NCBI GenBank assembly: GCA_050949255.1
Contig: JBMNFJ010000012.1
Location: 18,903-82,902, forward strand
Direction: 5' to 3'
Source of the DNA: UBA3941 sp002385665
GTDB lineage: Bacteria > Bacillota > Clostridia > Caldicoprobacterales > UBA3941
Length of the DNA stretch: 64,000 nt
Positions 18,049 through 26,928 of this stretch are shown here, piece after piece (position 1 is the first letter of the stretch; each line of letters starts with the position of its first letter). The notes below the pieces were generated by a model that saw only the letters and a list, made by a program, of their open reading frames with translations, was not told the DNA's origin and did not search any database. Position numbers and translations under genes: made by a program.

Positions 18049-19959
18049 ATGATAGTTCTAGCCTGCGACAGGATTACCAAATCCTTTGGCGTTGATATAA
18101 TTTTAAATCAAATAACTTTTTCTGTCAATGAAGGATCCCGCTTAGGGGTTGTAGGAGGTAACGGTGCCGGCAAGACCACGCTCTTTAATATAATTGCCGG
18201 GGAAATGTCCCCGGACAGTGGCGAAATCTATAAGCTCAGGGATACCACCATGGCCTACCTGCCCCAGAATACGGTGCTTATGTCGGAGAAGACCATCTGG
18301 GATGAGCTTATGGAGGTCTTTCGTCCCCTCTTGGATATGGAGGAAACCCTCAGGCAAATGGAAGCAAAAATGGCCGATTATATCTCTATGGACGAGGGTG
18401 AATACACAAGGCTCCTCAACGAGTACTCCAGGCTGCAGGAAACCTTCGACCGACAGGGCGGCTACAGTTATGAGAGCTTCATAAGAGGCGTTCTGGTGGG
18501 GCTTGGTTTCTCCCCCGAGGAATTTGATTCCCCGATTGATCATTTAAGCGGTGGCCAGAAAACCCGGGTAGCCCTGGCCAAGGTCCTCCTTGAAAAGCCC
18601 AGCCTGCTGCTCCTGGACGAGCCTACCAACCACCTGGATCTGGATGCCATGCAGTGGCTGGAGGAATACCTCCAATCCTATCCCGGAACCATCATGGTTA
18701 TCTCCCATGACAGGTATTTCCTGGATGCCCTATGCGACCATATACTGGAGGTAGAGAACAAAACCGCCCGCCTCTACAGCGGAAACTATTCCAGCTATGT
18801 TGATCAAAAAGCCCAGTGGATTGCCCAGCGGGAAAGGGAGTACAAGGCCCAGCAGAGGGAAATCGCCCGCCAGGAGGAGATTATCGAACGCTACCGGTCC
18901 TTCAACAGGGAGAAGAGCATCAGGGCTGCCGAAAGCCGGCAGAAGAGGCTGGATAAGATGGAGAGGGTGGAAAAGGTCTATCATGGCGACCAGATAAGCT
19001 TCTCCTTTGATATAGACAGGCAGAGCGGCCGGGATGTACTGGCCGTGGATTCCCTGTCCAAGGCCTTTGGGGACAATCGCCTGTTCGAAGACATATCCTT
19101 CAACATCCGGCTTGGTGACAGGGTTGCCCTCATAGGGCCAAACGGCTGCGGGAAGTCCACCCTGTTTAAGATCATCCTGGGTAAAATACCGCCATCGTCG
19201 GGCACCGTAAAAACGGGGACGGGGGTTGAGATCGGCTACTACGACCAGGAACTTCAAAGCCTTGACCCCAACAATACGGTACTGGAGGAGCTGTGGAGGG
19301 ATTTCCCCCAAATGAGGGAAACCGAGATCAGAAATGCCCTGGCGGCCAGGCTCTTTAGGGGGGATTCTGTTTATAAGTCCGTTGGTTCCTTAAGCGGCGG
19401 TGAAAAGGGACATCTGCTGCTTACCAAACTGGTCCTGGCCAACAACAACTTTCTCCTGCTGGACGAGCCCACCAACCACCTGGACATGCCCTCCCGGGAA
19501 GAGTTGGAACGAGCCCTGCTGGAGTTCCCGGGCACCATCCTGATGATATCCCACGACAGGTATTTCCTGAATAAGTTGGCCAACCGGGTCATTGCCATGG
19601 AATCGGGGGGCATAACGGAGTACCTGGGTAACTATGACGACTACGTGAATAAGAAGAGAGAACTGCAGGCCCTGGCCGAGCAAAAGGATAAGGAAAGCGT
19701 TTCAAAAACCATCAGCCGCGAGGAACGCCGCAGGCAGCGCATGGAAAGGGAAAGGGCCAGGGAGGAAAGGGAGAGGTTGGAAAACCTGGAAGGGCAGATA
19801 CACCAAATGGAAGAGGAGATAAAGGAGCTGGAATCCCTTATGGCAGATCCCGCCCTATACGATGATGTGGACAGGATGCTGGATGTCCAGCAAAGGTATG
19901 CCCAGGTCAAGGAGGAGCTGGAGGAACTGTATTCCAAGTGGATAAACCTGGCGAAATGA
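18049..19959 (+). CDS. ABC-F family ATPase (YdiF-like)
   Basis: ABC-F proteins are soluble twin ATPases that act on the ribosome, either in translation quality control or antibiotic resistance. The 636-residue protein has ABC domain 1 (about 1-255) with GGNGAGKTT, LSGGQKTRVALAKVLL and LLLDEPTNHLDL, and the P-site tRNA interaction linker (about 255-325). ABC domain 2 (about 325-545) has GPNGCGKST, LSGGEKGHLLLTKLVL and a second LLLDEPTNHLDM, and a charged C-terminal coiled coil runs about 550-636. The second signature motif is slightly unusual (EKGHLLLTK). Start ATG follows GGGAGG. There are no transmembrane segments. A resistance role cannot be inferred from sequence alone. Confidence 0.94.
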   Translation: MIVLACDRITKSFGVDIILNQITFSVNEGSRLGVVGGNGAGKTTLFNIIAGEMSPDSGEIYKLRDTTMAYLPQNTVLMSEKTIWDELMEVFRPLLDMEETLRQMEAKMADYISMDEGEYTRLLNEYSRLQETFDRQGGYSYESFIRGVLVGLGFSPEEFDSPIDHLSGGQKTRVALAKVLLEKPSLLLLDEPTNHLDLDAMQWLEEYLQSYPGTIMVISHDRYFLDALCDHILEVENKTARLYSGNYSSYVDQKAQWIAQREREYKAQQREIARQEEIIERYRSFNREKSIRAAESRQKRLDKMERVEKVYHGDQISFSFDIDRQSGRDVLAVDSLSKAFGDNRLFEDISFNIRLGDRVALIGPNGCGKSTLFKIILGKIPPSSGTVKTGTGVEIGYYDQELQSLDPNNTVLEELWRDFPQMRETEIRNALAARLFRGDSVYKSVGSLSGGEKGHLLLTKLVLANNNFLLLDEPTNHLDMPSREELERALLEFPGTILMISHDRYFLNKLANRVIAMESGGITEYLGNYDDYVNKKRELQALAEQKDKESVSKTISREERRRQRMERERAREERERLENLEGQIHQMEEEIKELESLMADPALYDDVDRMLDVQQRYAQVKEELEELYSKWINLAK

Positions 19960-19978
19960 AAATTTAGATAAAAACTTA

Positions 19979-20004
19979 GGGAGCGACCAAGGCCGCTCCC
20001 TTTT
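19979..20004 (+). terminator. Intrinsic terminator of the ABC-F gene
   Basis: GGGAGCG/CGCTCCC stem, eight-base loop, followed by TTTT, 20 bases after the stop. Confidence 0.8.
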
Positions 20005-20054
20005 ATATCTGGATTAATCCAATTGCCTGCTACAGCAATTGATTCTGCTCTATT

Positions 20055-20120
20055 TAGACATCATATAGATATCAAATTCCCAATATAGACACCATATAGA
20101 TATCTGAATCCTCTTAGACA
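20055..20120. repeat. Short direct repeats at the 3' end of the aconitase gene
   Basis: TAGACATCATATAGATATC (20055-20073) and TAGACACCATATAGATATC (20086-20104) differ by one base and are 31 bases apart. A third, partial copy (TTAGACATCTATGG) starts at 20114. The last copy runs almost to the acn stop. Purpose unknown. Confidence 0.6.
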
Positions 20121-20138
20121 TCTATGGTCATCCAATCC

Positions 20139-22067
20139 CTACTGGGCATTCTGCTTAACGTAGTTCAGCATTCCGCCTGCCAGGATAATGTTCTTTAGTC
20201 TCTCAGAGAGGGCCAGGACAACTTCTATATCCTTACCCTTGGTTACATTGCGTATTACGAACCTTTCCCCTGCCTTAACCTTGTTGACGGCATCCTCCAG
20301 GACCAGTTCATCGCCCTGGTCTATGCCTTCATAATCCTCTTCATTGGCGAAGGTCAAAGGCAGTATTCCGGAATTGACCAGGTTGGCCATATGGATCCTG
20401 GCAAAGGACTTGGCTATGACTCCCTTTACGCCCAGATACAGAGGCACAAGGGCTGCATGCTCCCTGCTTGATCCCTGGCCATAGTTGTGACCCGCTACCA
20501 GGAACCCGCCTCCTGCTTCCTTTGCCCTCTTGGGGAATTCCGGATCCACCGGAACAAGGCAGTAATCCGACAGATGGGGAATGTTGGACCTGTATGGCAG
20601 CAGCTTTGCATTGGAGGGCATAATATGATCCGTTGTAATATTGTCCTCCATCTTCAGGAGTACAACCCCCTCTTCCCTGTCCGACAGAGGGGTATTGATG
20701 GGGAAGGGTTTAATGTTGGGTCCCCTTACCACTTCAACTTCATCCCCGTTTTCCGCCGGCGGTATTATGGAGTTATCATTTATCAGGAACTCTTCCGGCA
20801 TCTCGATGTCCTTGTATTCCCCGATGGTTCTGGGATCCGTCAGGTAACCCGTCAGGGCAGTTATGGCGGCTACCTCCGGGCTTGTGAGATATACCTTGGC
20901 GCTGGGGGTTCCGCTCCTTCCATAGAAGTTCCGGTTAAAGCTTCTGACGGATACTGCGTTGGAGGCCGGTGCCTGACCCATGCCTATGCAGGGCCCGCAG
21001 GCGCTCTCTAAAATTCTGGCCCCGGCATCTATCATGTCAGCCAAAGCTCCGTTCTTGGCCAGCATGGAATAGACCTGCTTGGAGCCGGGTGCTATAACCA
21101 GGCTGACGTCCGGGTGTACGGTTTTCCCCTTCAATATCCCGGCAACCTTCATAAGATCCAGGTATGATGAGTTGGTGCAGCTGCCTATGGCTACCTGATC
21201 CACCTTTATCCCACCCACATTTGCAACGGTATCCACAGCATCCGGGCTATGGGGCTGGGCTACCAGGGGCTCCAGGGTGCTGAGATCGATAACGATCTCC
21301 TCATCATACAGGGCATCCTCGTCCGCCTTCAGCTCTACCCATTCATCCTCCCTGCCCTGGGCCTTGAAGAACTTCCTGGTCTCCTCGTCGCTGGGGAATA
21401 TGGATGTGGTGGCCCCCAATTCGGCTCCCATGTTTGTAATGGTGGCCCTCTCAGGAACCGTCAGGGTGGCAACCCCTTCTCCGGCGTATTCCATGACCTT
21501 GCCCACTCCGCCCTTAACGGTTAAAATCCTCAGGACCTCCAGGATAATGTCCTTGGCGGCAACCCAGGGCCTTAACCTGCCCTTGAGCACCACACGGCAT
21601 ACCTTGGGCATGGTAAGATAATAGGGACCTCCGGCCATTGCAACGGCTACGTCCAGGCCTCCGGCACCTATTGCCAGCATTCCCGCACCCCCGCAGGTTG
21701 GGGTATGGCTGTCGGAACCCAAAAGGGTCCAGCCGGGCCTGCTAAACCTCTCAAGGTGTACCTGATGGCATATGCCGTTTCCGGGCCTTGAGAAGTAGAT
21801 CCCGTGTTTGGACGCGATGGTCTGTATATATTTATGATCATCGGCATTCTCAAATCCTGCCTGAAGGGTGTTATGATCGATATATGCGACAGACTTTTTG
21901 GTCTTTACCCTGGGAACTCCCATGGCTTCGAACTGCAGATAAGCCATAGTCCCGGTGGAGTCCTGGGTTAGGGTCTGATCTATCCTGATTGCTATCTCCT
22001 GCCCCGGTATCATCTCACCCGATACCAGATGGCTTTCTATTATTTTCTGTACTATATTCTTCCCCAT
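20139..22067 (-). CDS. Aconitate hydratase, short clostridial type
   Basis: Isomerises citrate to isocitrate with a [4Fe-4S] cluster. At 642 residues it belongs to the short aconitase group common in Clostridia rather than the ~900-residue AcnA. The cluster ligands are Cys297 (GSCTNSS), Cys357 and Cys360 (SACGPCIGMG). The LGSDSHTPTCGGAGMLAIGAGG region and the swivel-domain motif GHNYGQGSSREHAAL are intact. AAGGAGG precedes the ATG. No citrate synthase or isocitrate dehydrogenase gene is next to it; it appears to be a single-gene unit with direct repeats just after the stop. Confidence 0.95.
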   Translation of the reverse strand: MGKNIVQKIIESHLVSGEMIPGQEIAIRIDQTLTQDSTGTMAYLQFEAMGVPRVKTKKSVAYIDHNTLQAGFENADDHKYIQTIASKHGIYFSRPGNGICHQVHLERFSRPGWTLLGSDSHTPTCGGAGMLAIGAGGLDVAVAMAGGPYYLTMPKVCRVVLKGRLRPWVAAKDIILEVLRILTVKGGVGKVMEYAGEGVATLTVPERATITNMGAELGATTSIFPSDEETRKFFKAQGREDEWVELKADEDALYDEEIVIDLSTLEPLVAQPHSPDAVDTVANVGGIKVDQVAIGSCTNSSYLDLMKVAGILKGKTVHPDVSLVIAPGSKQVYSMLAKNGALADMIDAGARILESACGPCIGMGQAPASNAVSVRSFNRNFYGRSGTPSAKVYLTSPEVAAITALTGYLTDPRTIGEYKDIEMPEEFLINDNSIIPPAENGDEVEVVRGPNIKPFPINTPLSDREEGVVLLKMEDNITTDHIMPSNAKLLPYRSNIPHLSDYCLVPVDPEFPKRAKEAGGGFLVAGHNYGQGSSREHAALVPLYLGVKGVIAKSFARIHMANLVNSGILPLTFANEEDYEGIDQGDELVLEDAVNKVKAGERFVIRNVTKGKDIEVVLALSERLKNIILAGGMLNYVKQNAQ

Positions 22068-22162
22068 ACTAAACCTCCTTACATCTAATATAAGTATTGT
22101 ATATAACTAGCCGGTATGTGTCAATATTTCGGGATTCTCCATGGTTCCATGGGCCTAGCTTC

Positions 22163-23035
22163 TTACATAATTGACAGCCCGTCCCATGCCACTGTAATGG
22201 GGCTGGGGAAGTTCTGCTCGGCGAAATATGCTTCCAGATCCCTATGGGTTGATGTGTAGTGGTTTATATGGGTCAGGTATATATTGGTATCCGGGCCAAC
22301 TGTATTCTGCTCCGCCAGAGCGTGAAACAGATTCATACAGCTGAATGCATCCAGGTGTCCGTCCGGCCGCTCTCCCCTCCCGGGTGTAAGTCCAAAGGTA
22401 CATTCGCTGATCAGGATATCCAGCTCCACACCTTTAAGGGCTTCAAAGGTTTCCTCCAGATACCATCCAGTGTCCAGCCCATAGTACAGCTTCCTTCCAT
22501 CAGGCAGCCGGACAAGGTAGTTGGCGCTGTTTTCTCCCATGCTGCCAAAGTGGTTCCCCCGCAGGGGTGTAACTTTCATTCCGGCAATAGCGGAGGGCTT
22601 TCCAAACTCCAGCCTGTGAAAGGCAACAATCCCGCTTTCCTCCAGTGCTGAAATCATGCCCTTTATGATTACGGAATTTTGACGGTAAAACTCAACGATA
22701 TCGTAGCCCTTGTCGGTGAAATAATAATGAAGGGGTTCCTGGGTGCGCTCAATTGCCATTTTCCTGACATTCATCATCATATAGTCAAAATGGTCCTCGT
22801 GGGTATGGGTCACCAGAACGTGCTGCAAGCCGGTAAAGTCGCCAAATTCAATGGCCTGCTGCAGGGCATCCGCACCAAGATCTATACAGACCTCCTCGTT
22901 GATGCGAAACATGGATCGCCTGCGGATCTCCTTCCCCTTCTCCCGGCGGGCATTTTCACATACCGAACAGGAACAGAATGGGCTGGGGATACCTTCGGCG
23001 GCGCTGGTTCCATAGAATACCAAGTTATTTTTCAT
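22163..23035 (-). CDS. Metallo-beta-lactamase fold hydrolase, PhnP-like
   Basis: Probable phosphodiesterase of the MBL superfamily. The 290-residue protein starts with a CxC...C group typical of PhnP-like enzymes (SPFCSCSVCENA, a structural zinc site). It has the HxHxDH motif in THTHEDHFDY, the GNHFGSMG segment, and a terminal THINHY. The frame is open 50 codons further upstream, but AGGAGGG sits nine bases before the ATG at 23035. Substrate is unknown; PhnP cleaves cyclic phosphates, but no other phn gene is near. It neighbours the flagellar chaperone genes without obvious functional link. Confidence 0.88.
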   Translation of the reverse strand: MKNNLVFYGTSAAEGIPSPFCSCSVCENARREKGKEIRRRSMFRINEEVCIDLGADALQQAIEFGDFTGLQHVLVTHTHEDHFDYMMMNVRKMAIERTQEPLHYYFTDKGYDIVEFYRQNSVIIKGMISALEESGIVAFHRLEFGKPSAIAGMKVTPLRGNHFGSMGENSANYLVRLPDGRKLYYGLDTGWYLEETFEALKGVELDILISECTFGLTPGRGERPDGHLDAFSCMNLFHALAEQNTVGPDTNIYLTHINHYTSTHRDLEAYFAEQNFPSPITVAWDGLSIM

Positions 23036-23099
23036 ACATACGTTCCCTCCTAAAACAGGCATAATAAAACCCTTGGATACATCTATGGTATCCAAAGGT

Positions 23100-23609
23100 C
23101 TATTTTTTCTGGTCAATAAAGATACCTTCGCTGATATTATGGGTTTGAGTATAGGCACTATGGCCCCTTTGGCCCATTTGTACATGGCCTATCTTTTTCC
23201 TTAACCCTTCCATAATCTCCTTCGCCTTGGCGTTGTTGATCACTTCCTGGCTATGTATGGATTTGATGATATTTTGGACATCGGATATTAAAGCCTTAAG
23301 CTCTGTGTACAACTCCCTTACTTTGGGATCCTGATGCTTAAGTCCTCCATCCGCCAGCCCGGCCTTTATATCGGGTTCATATATATCGGTAAACTGCTCA
23401 TCAAGGACGTTAATGGCGTCTATATGCCTTTGTTTTTCCTCCAGATACCTGGAAAGCAGGTCCAGATCTATCTCCTCAATGGCAGACGTTTGCATCTGGG
23501 TCATCTTTAGCAGGCTCTGAAGCCTGTGTTTTTTATCCGAAGTGATAACGATCAACTGCCTTAGGTCCTCGCACAACTCCCCATTGTTTCTCTCATATTC
23601 ATCACCCAT
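23100..23609 (-). CDS. FlgN/FliT-like flagellar export chaperone
   Basis: A 169-residue, mostly helical protein starting two bases after the fliS stop, in the place where FliT or FlgN-type chaperones sit. Heptad-like runs (residues 10-70 and 95-140, e.g. QLIVITSDKKHRLQSLLKM and LYTELKALISDVQNIIKSI) suggest an FlgN-type four-helix bundle. The family call rests on length, helix pattern and position rather than a catalytic motif. It would bind FliD or hook-junction subunits before export. A GGGGG site precedes the ATG. Confidence 0.7.
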   Translation of the reverse strand: MGDEYERNNGELCEDLRQLIVITSDKKHRLQSLLKMTQMQTSAIEEIDLDLLSRYLEEKQRHIDAINVLDEQFTDIYEPDIKAGLADGGLKHQDPKVRELYTELKALISDVQNIIKSIHSQEVINNAKAKEIMEGLRKKIGHVQMGQRGHSAYTQTHNISEGIFIDQKK

Positions 23610-23611
23610 TT

Positions 23612-24001
23612 TTAACCCCCGTAAACCTGTCGTCGATTTATCCTGATGACTTCAGCCCAAGTATCCCTCAGCTCTGTTACCAGCCCCAGGACTTCATCCA
23701 ATATACTTATATCTTTTGCTATATTTGCATCTATCAACCGGTTGTACATATAGTCATACAGGGCCGATAGGGAAGCTGAAATCTCGTATTCAGGCTTTAA
23801 GGTGACCATCAGCTCTTCCAGAATGTCCTGGCACCGTATTATGGAGTTGTTGGCCTTTTCTATATCCCCGGCTTCAATCCCCGATTGGGCCTGCCTGATA
23901 AATTTGATGCAGCCGTTATATAACATAAGGGTCAGTTCTCCGGGGGATGCCGTCATTACACTTTGCTGTTGGTACTGTTGATATGGGTTTGCAATTGCCA
24001 T
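23612..24001 (-). CDS. fliS: Flagellin chaperone FliS
   Basis: FliS binds the C-terminus of flagellin in the cytoplasm and hands it to the export gate. The 129-residue protein carries the family's N-terminal YQQQSVMTASPGELTLMLYNGCIKFI and the four-helix bundle through LRDTWAEV. It lies 29 bases downstream of fliD in the flaG-fliD-fliS-flgN-like operon, with an AAGGAGG site before the ATG. In Bacillus, FliS also affects FliW partner exchange with flagellin; FliW is encoded in this window at 63.4 kb. Confidence 0.95.
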   Translation of the reverse strand: MAIANPYQQYQQQSVMTASPGELTLMLYNGCIKFIRQAQSGIEAGDIEKANNSIIRCQDILEELMVTLKPEYEISASLSALYDYMYNRLIDANIAKDISILDEVLGLVTELRDTWAEVIRINRRQVYGG

Positions 24002-24030
24002 TTAAATAGCCTCCTTATTAGTTAACAGTT

Positions 24031-26004
24031 TTAGTACATTCCGCCTCCGAACTGTTGCATCAGCCACATACTCTGGGAGCTCATCCTCTGGAGGGCAGTC
24101 TCAAGGGCGGTAAACTGTTCCCAGTATCTGTTCTCCACCCTGTACATCCTCTCCAGGGCGGCGTCGATGCGCTTGTTCATATCCTTGAGCTGGTCATCTA
24201 CAAGGTTCACCCTTTCGGAGGCATCCCCCACTATACCAGCTTTTTCAATTAGGGTACCCTTTCTGCCGTTTTTGTCCCTCCGGGTACGGATATTGTCCTG
24301 AAGGATATCGGAAAGCCTATGTACCAATCCGGATTCCCTGTATCTTATCTGCCTTTGGTCACTATCGTTATCGGGGGAATAAGCTATGTCCGATTTGTTC
24401 GAGAAGAGGCGCATTACCTCATCTCCCTTTTCCCTAAGGGCTTCCTTCAGCTTACCCTCGTCCAAATGCAGCCTGCCCCCTTCGGTATAGGAACCGGTGG
24501 TAATGCCTATGGAGGACAGGTTTATATCTACGCCCTCCACCGAGTCTACCAGGGCCCTTCGCATATCATAGACTATCCTCTGAAGGATGGGATCCCTTTG
24601 CAGGAGACCGCTTCTGGCCTTTTCTTCCCAAAGCTCGATCTCCTTCTCGCTCATTGCCTCCCGCTGATCGTCGGTCAATGGGGGGTAATCCCTGAACCGC
24701 TCCGCAGACAGGCTCTTGTTCAAGGTGTCGATTACCTTGTTGTAGGCATCGATAAATGACTTTATGTTCTCAAAGGCCTGATCCACATCAGTGCTCATTG
24801 TAAGGGTTATGGGTTCCTGTCCCCCTACGGCCTCAAATTCATGAGTTAGGTTATAGGTGACACCATCTATGGTAAAGTTGTTGGTGCTCCTGTATATGGT
24901 TATACCATCCATGACCATTACGGCGTCCTGGCCTTTTGGAATGCTGTTGGGATCGTCCAGATCCAGAGGTGCAAAACCCAGGGCCTCCAAAAGATTTCCT
25001 CCCTTGGGTTCACCGCTCTCATAGCTTCCCTCCAGCCCGTCCATGTAGGTCAGGGTATGGGCGGCACCGGTGTTCTTGTTGGTTAGCTGAAAACTATCCG
25101 TAAGGGAGCTGTAGGCTATGGTCACCCCTGCCTTGCTGCTGTTTATACGATTTATGACAGTCCGCAGGGTGTCATTTTCGCTGAAGCTGAAATCTACACC
25201 GTTTATAGTAAAGTTAACCATGCCCTCCGAGTCGAACACCAGGGGAGTTCCCGTCATCCCGAATTCACTCAGCCCCAGGAGGGTGGAATCCAGATTAATC
25301 CGGTTGCTCTGGTTGGGCCTGAAGCCCAGGTTGTCCATACCTTCCCCTGTGGGATGTTCCCATACGGTGACAATACTGCTGCCTGCGTCCAGAATGATCC
25401 TGTTGTCCAGGCTGTCGAAACTTACTTCTATCCGGTTATGTCCAAAGGCCTCATTGAGCTTTGACTGAAGATCATCTATCAGGGCTTGATATCCATTCTC
25501 TGAACCGTATTCCCCATTGAATTCTATAAGCTTGGTGGTGCCATCCACCGTTACGGTTATGGTATGTCCGGTCAGGTTCAGGGTTTCATTAAGCTCTCCG
25601 CTCCTTAAGGGGGCTGAAACGGATGCGCCCTTTACCTGGGCAGCCTTTGCCAGCTCTATCCTGGTAATGACCCTGTCGGATACATATGCGTTTGGACTGG
25701 CTGTGGCGGTTATGTATTTATCGTCGCTGGACTGCACCTTCAGTGTATTGTAGGTGCTTTGGGAGGTCATGTTGGTCTTGGAGTAGAGGATATCAAAATA
25801 CTCATCATAGAACCCCCTGAGTAGATTGGTGGTACTGCGATAGTCCTCCTTACGCCACTCAATTATCTGCTTTTCCTGTTTAAGCTTGTCCACCTTCATC
25901 TGCTCGATCTTCATAAGATCCTTGACGATGGTATCGGTGTCCAGCCCACTGGCCAGACCGCCAAACCTCATCCGGTTCAATGAATACATGGAGTTTATGC
26001 TCAT
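24031..26004 (-). CDS. fliD: Flagellar filament cap protein FliD
   Basis: Caps the filament and folds flagellin into place. The 657-residue protein has a FliD_N domain (about residues 8-110, RFGGLASGLDTDTIVKDLMKIE), a central insertion rich in beta structure (about 150-400) with a flagellin-IN-like motif (SSKAGVTIAYSSLTDSFQL), and a FliD_C domain (about 410-650) ending in helices (ALETALQRMSSQSMWLMQQF). It belongs to the operon driven by the sigma-D promoter at 26477-26504. Confidence 0.95.
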   Translation of the reverse strand: MSINSMYSLNRMRFGGLASGLDTDTIVKDLMKIEQMKVDKLKQEKQIIEWRKEDYRSTTNLLRGFYDEYFDILYSKTNMTSQSTYNTLKVQSSDDKYITATASPNAYVSDRVITRIELAKAAQVKGASVSAPLRSGELNETLNLTGHTITVTVDGTTKLIEFNGEYGSENGYQALIDDLQSKLNEAFGHNRIEVSFDSLDNRIILDAGSSIVTVWEHPTGEGMDNLGFRPNQSNRINLDSTLLGLSEFGMTGTPLVFDSEGMVNFTINGVDFSFSENDTLRTVINRINSSKAGVTIAYSSLTDSFQLTNKNTGAAHTLTYMDGLEGSYESGEPKGGNLLEALGFAPLDLDDPNSIPKGQDAVMVMDGITIYRSTNNFTIDGVTYNLTHEFEAVGGQEPITLTMSTDVDQAFENIKSFIDAYNKVIDTLNKSLSAERFRDYPPLTDDQREAMSEKEIELWEEKARSGLLQRDPILQRIVYDMRRALVDSVEGVDINLSSIGITTGSYTEGGRLHLDEGKLKEALREKGDEVMRLFSNKSDIAYSPDNDSDQRQIRYRESGLVHRLSDILQDNIRTRRDKNGRKGTLIEKAGIVGDASERVNLVDDQLKDMNKRIDAALERMYRVENRYWEQFTALETALQRMSSQSMWLMQQFGGGMY

Positions 26005-26045
26005 ATCCTCACCTCTTGCCTTCCTTGGTTCCTCCGTTTTTATCT

Positions 26046-26444
26046 CTAGATGTGCCTGTCAACAATCAGCCCGGCCAGCTCCCACATCTTGGCCACCATA
26101 TCCAATATCTTCTCCGGGGGTATCTCCCGGATAACCTCCTGAGTTTCACTGTTTATCACCTTGACCATTATGGCCTTGGTATCCTCATGGATGGAAAACT
26201 TGAAATTGGTATTGATACCCACCAGGGTTTTGTTGGCTCGTTCAATAGCCTCAATCAGCTCCAGCTCGCCTATGGTTATGGGCTCATTTCTGTTGGGATC
26301 TATTGTCCTGAAATTTTGGGGTATATCCCTTTGGGAAGCACCCTTACCTGTAATAGCTTTATCTTCTGTTGCCTGAGTCCCCGAAACTATATTTTTATTT
26401 ATCTCCAATGTCCTGCCAACGGCTATGGGACCTGTTACTTTCAT
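26046..26444 (-). CDS. FlaG family flagellar protein
   Basis: A 132-residue protein with a disordered N-terminal half and the conserved FlaG C-terminal domain (about 65-130): TNFKFSIHEDTKAIMVKVINSETQEVIREIPPEKI is the family core, ending in a helix (LDMVAKMWELAGL). FlaG proteins influence filament length and are usually encoded just before fliD, as here. First gene after the sigma-D promoter; GGAGGGGAGAGG precedes the ATG. Confidence 0.92.
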   Translation of the reverse strand: MKVTGPIAVGRTLEINKNIVSGTQATEDKAITGKGASQRDIPQNFRTIDPNRNEPITIGELELIEAIERANKTLVGINTNFKFSIHEDTKAIMVKVINSETQEVIREIPPEKILDMVAKMWELAGLIVDRHI

Positions 26445-26476
26445 CGCCTCTCCCCTCCAATCTCGTTCTATAAATT

Positions 26477-26504
26477 ATATCGGATGATTAAGCAGGAAAC
26501 TTTA
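26477..26504 (-). promoter_or_regulatory. Sigma-D (flagellar) promoter of flaG-fliD-fliS
   Basis: On the minus strand TAAA (26504-26501), a 17-base spacer, then CCGATAT (26483-26477). This matches the sigma-D/sigma-28 consensus (TAAA-N15-GCCGATAA) and has exactly the same spacing as the flagellin promoter at 63122-63149. Confidence 0.8.
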
Positions 26505-26538
26505 GGGGTTTGGCATGAAAATTAATAACCTGCTGTGT

Positions 26539-26928
26539 TTAGTCCTCAGTTTTCGGGACAGTCTCGCCGGCTTCAGGCTTGTTTATATGGCAGTTGCCCA
26601 CGAAAATGCCGCCTTCTTCTATTATGATGGTAAAGCATGAGATATCGCCGGATACAGAGCCGGTGTCCCGGATGTGGACCTGATTTGAGGCCTTGATGTC
26701 GCCGCTAACCCTGCCGGAAACGATGATGTTCTCACCCTGGATGCTGCCTTCCACTATACCACCGGTCCCTATTATGACCGCTCCCTGACTGTTTATCTCT
26801 CCCCTGTACTGGCCGTCAATCCGCAGGGTGTTTTGGGCATACAAGGCCCCGTCCTTTAAAACAACGTCCTCTCCGATTAAGGTAGCAACCCTGTCCAGTT
26901 GCGCCTTCTGTCTTCTGGTTAACATCAT
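26539..26928 (-). CDS. Bactofilin (polymer-forming cytoskeletal protein)
   Basis: Bactofilins polymerise into filaments without nucleotide and position envelope enzymes. The 129-residue protein has a central right-handed beta-helix built of short repeats (about 20-115): KDGALYAQNTLRIDGQYRGEI, GTGGIVEGSIQGENIIVSG and RVSGDIKASNQVHIRDTG are successive rungs in family style. The start codon overlaps the stop of the upstream M23 peptidase gene (26925-26928), so the two are translationally coupled, as in known bactofilin-peptidase pairs. Confidence 0.9.
   Translation of the reverse strand: MMLTRRQKAQLDRVATLIGEDVVLKDGALYAQNTLRIDGQYRGEINSQGAVIIGTGGIVEGSIQGENIIVSGRVSGDIKASNQVHIRDTGSVSGDISCFTIIIEEGGIFVGNCHINKPEAGETVPKTED

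Noticed and set aside
20055..20120. Possible small CRISPR array
   Set aside because: Only two full repeats of 19 bases with a 12-base spacer; no cas genes and spacer length wrong.
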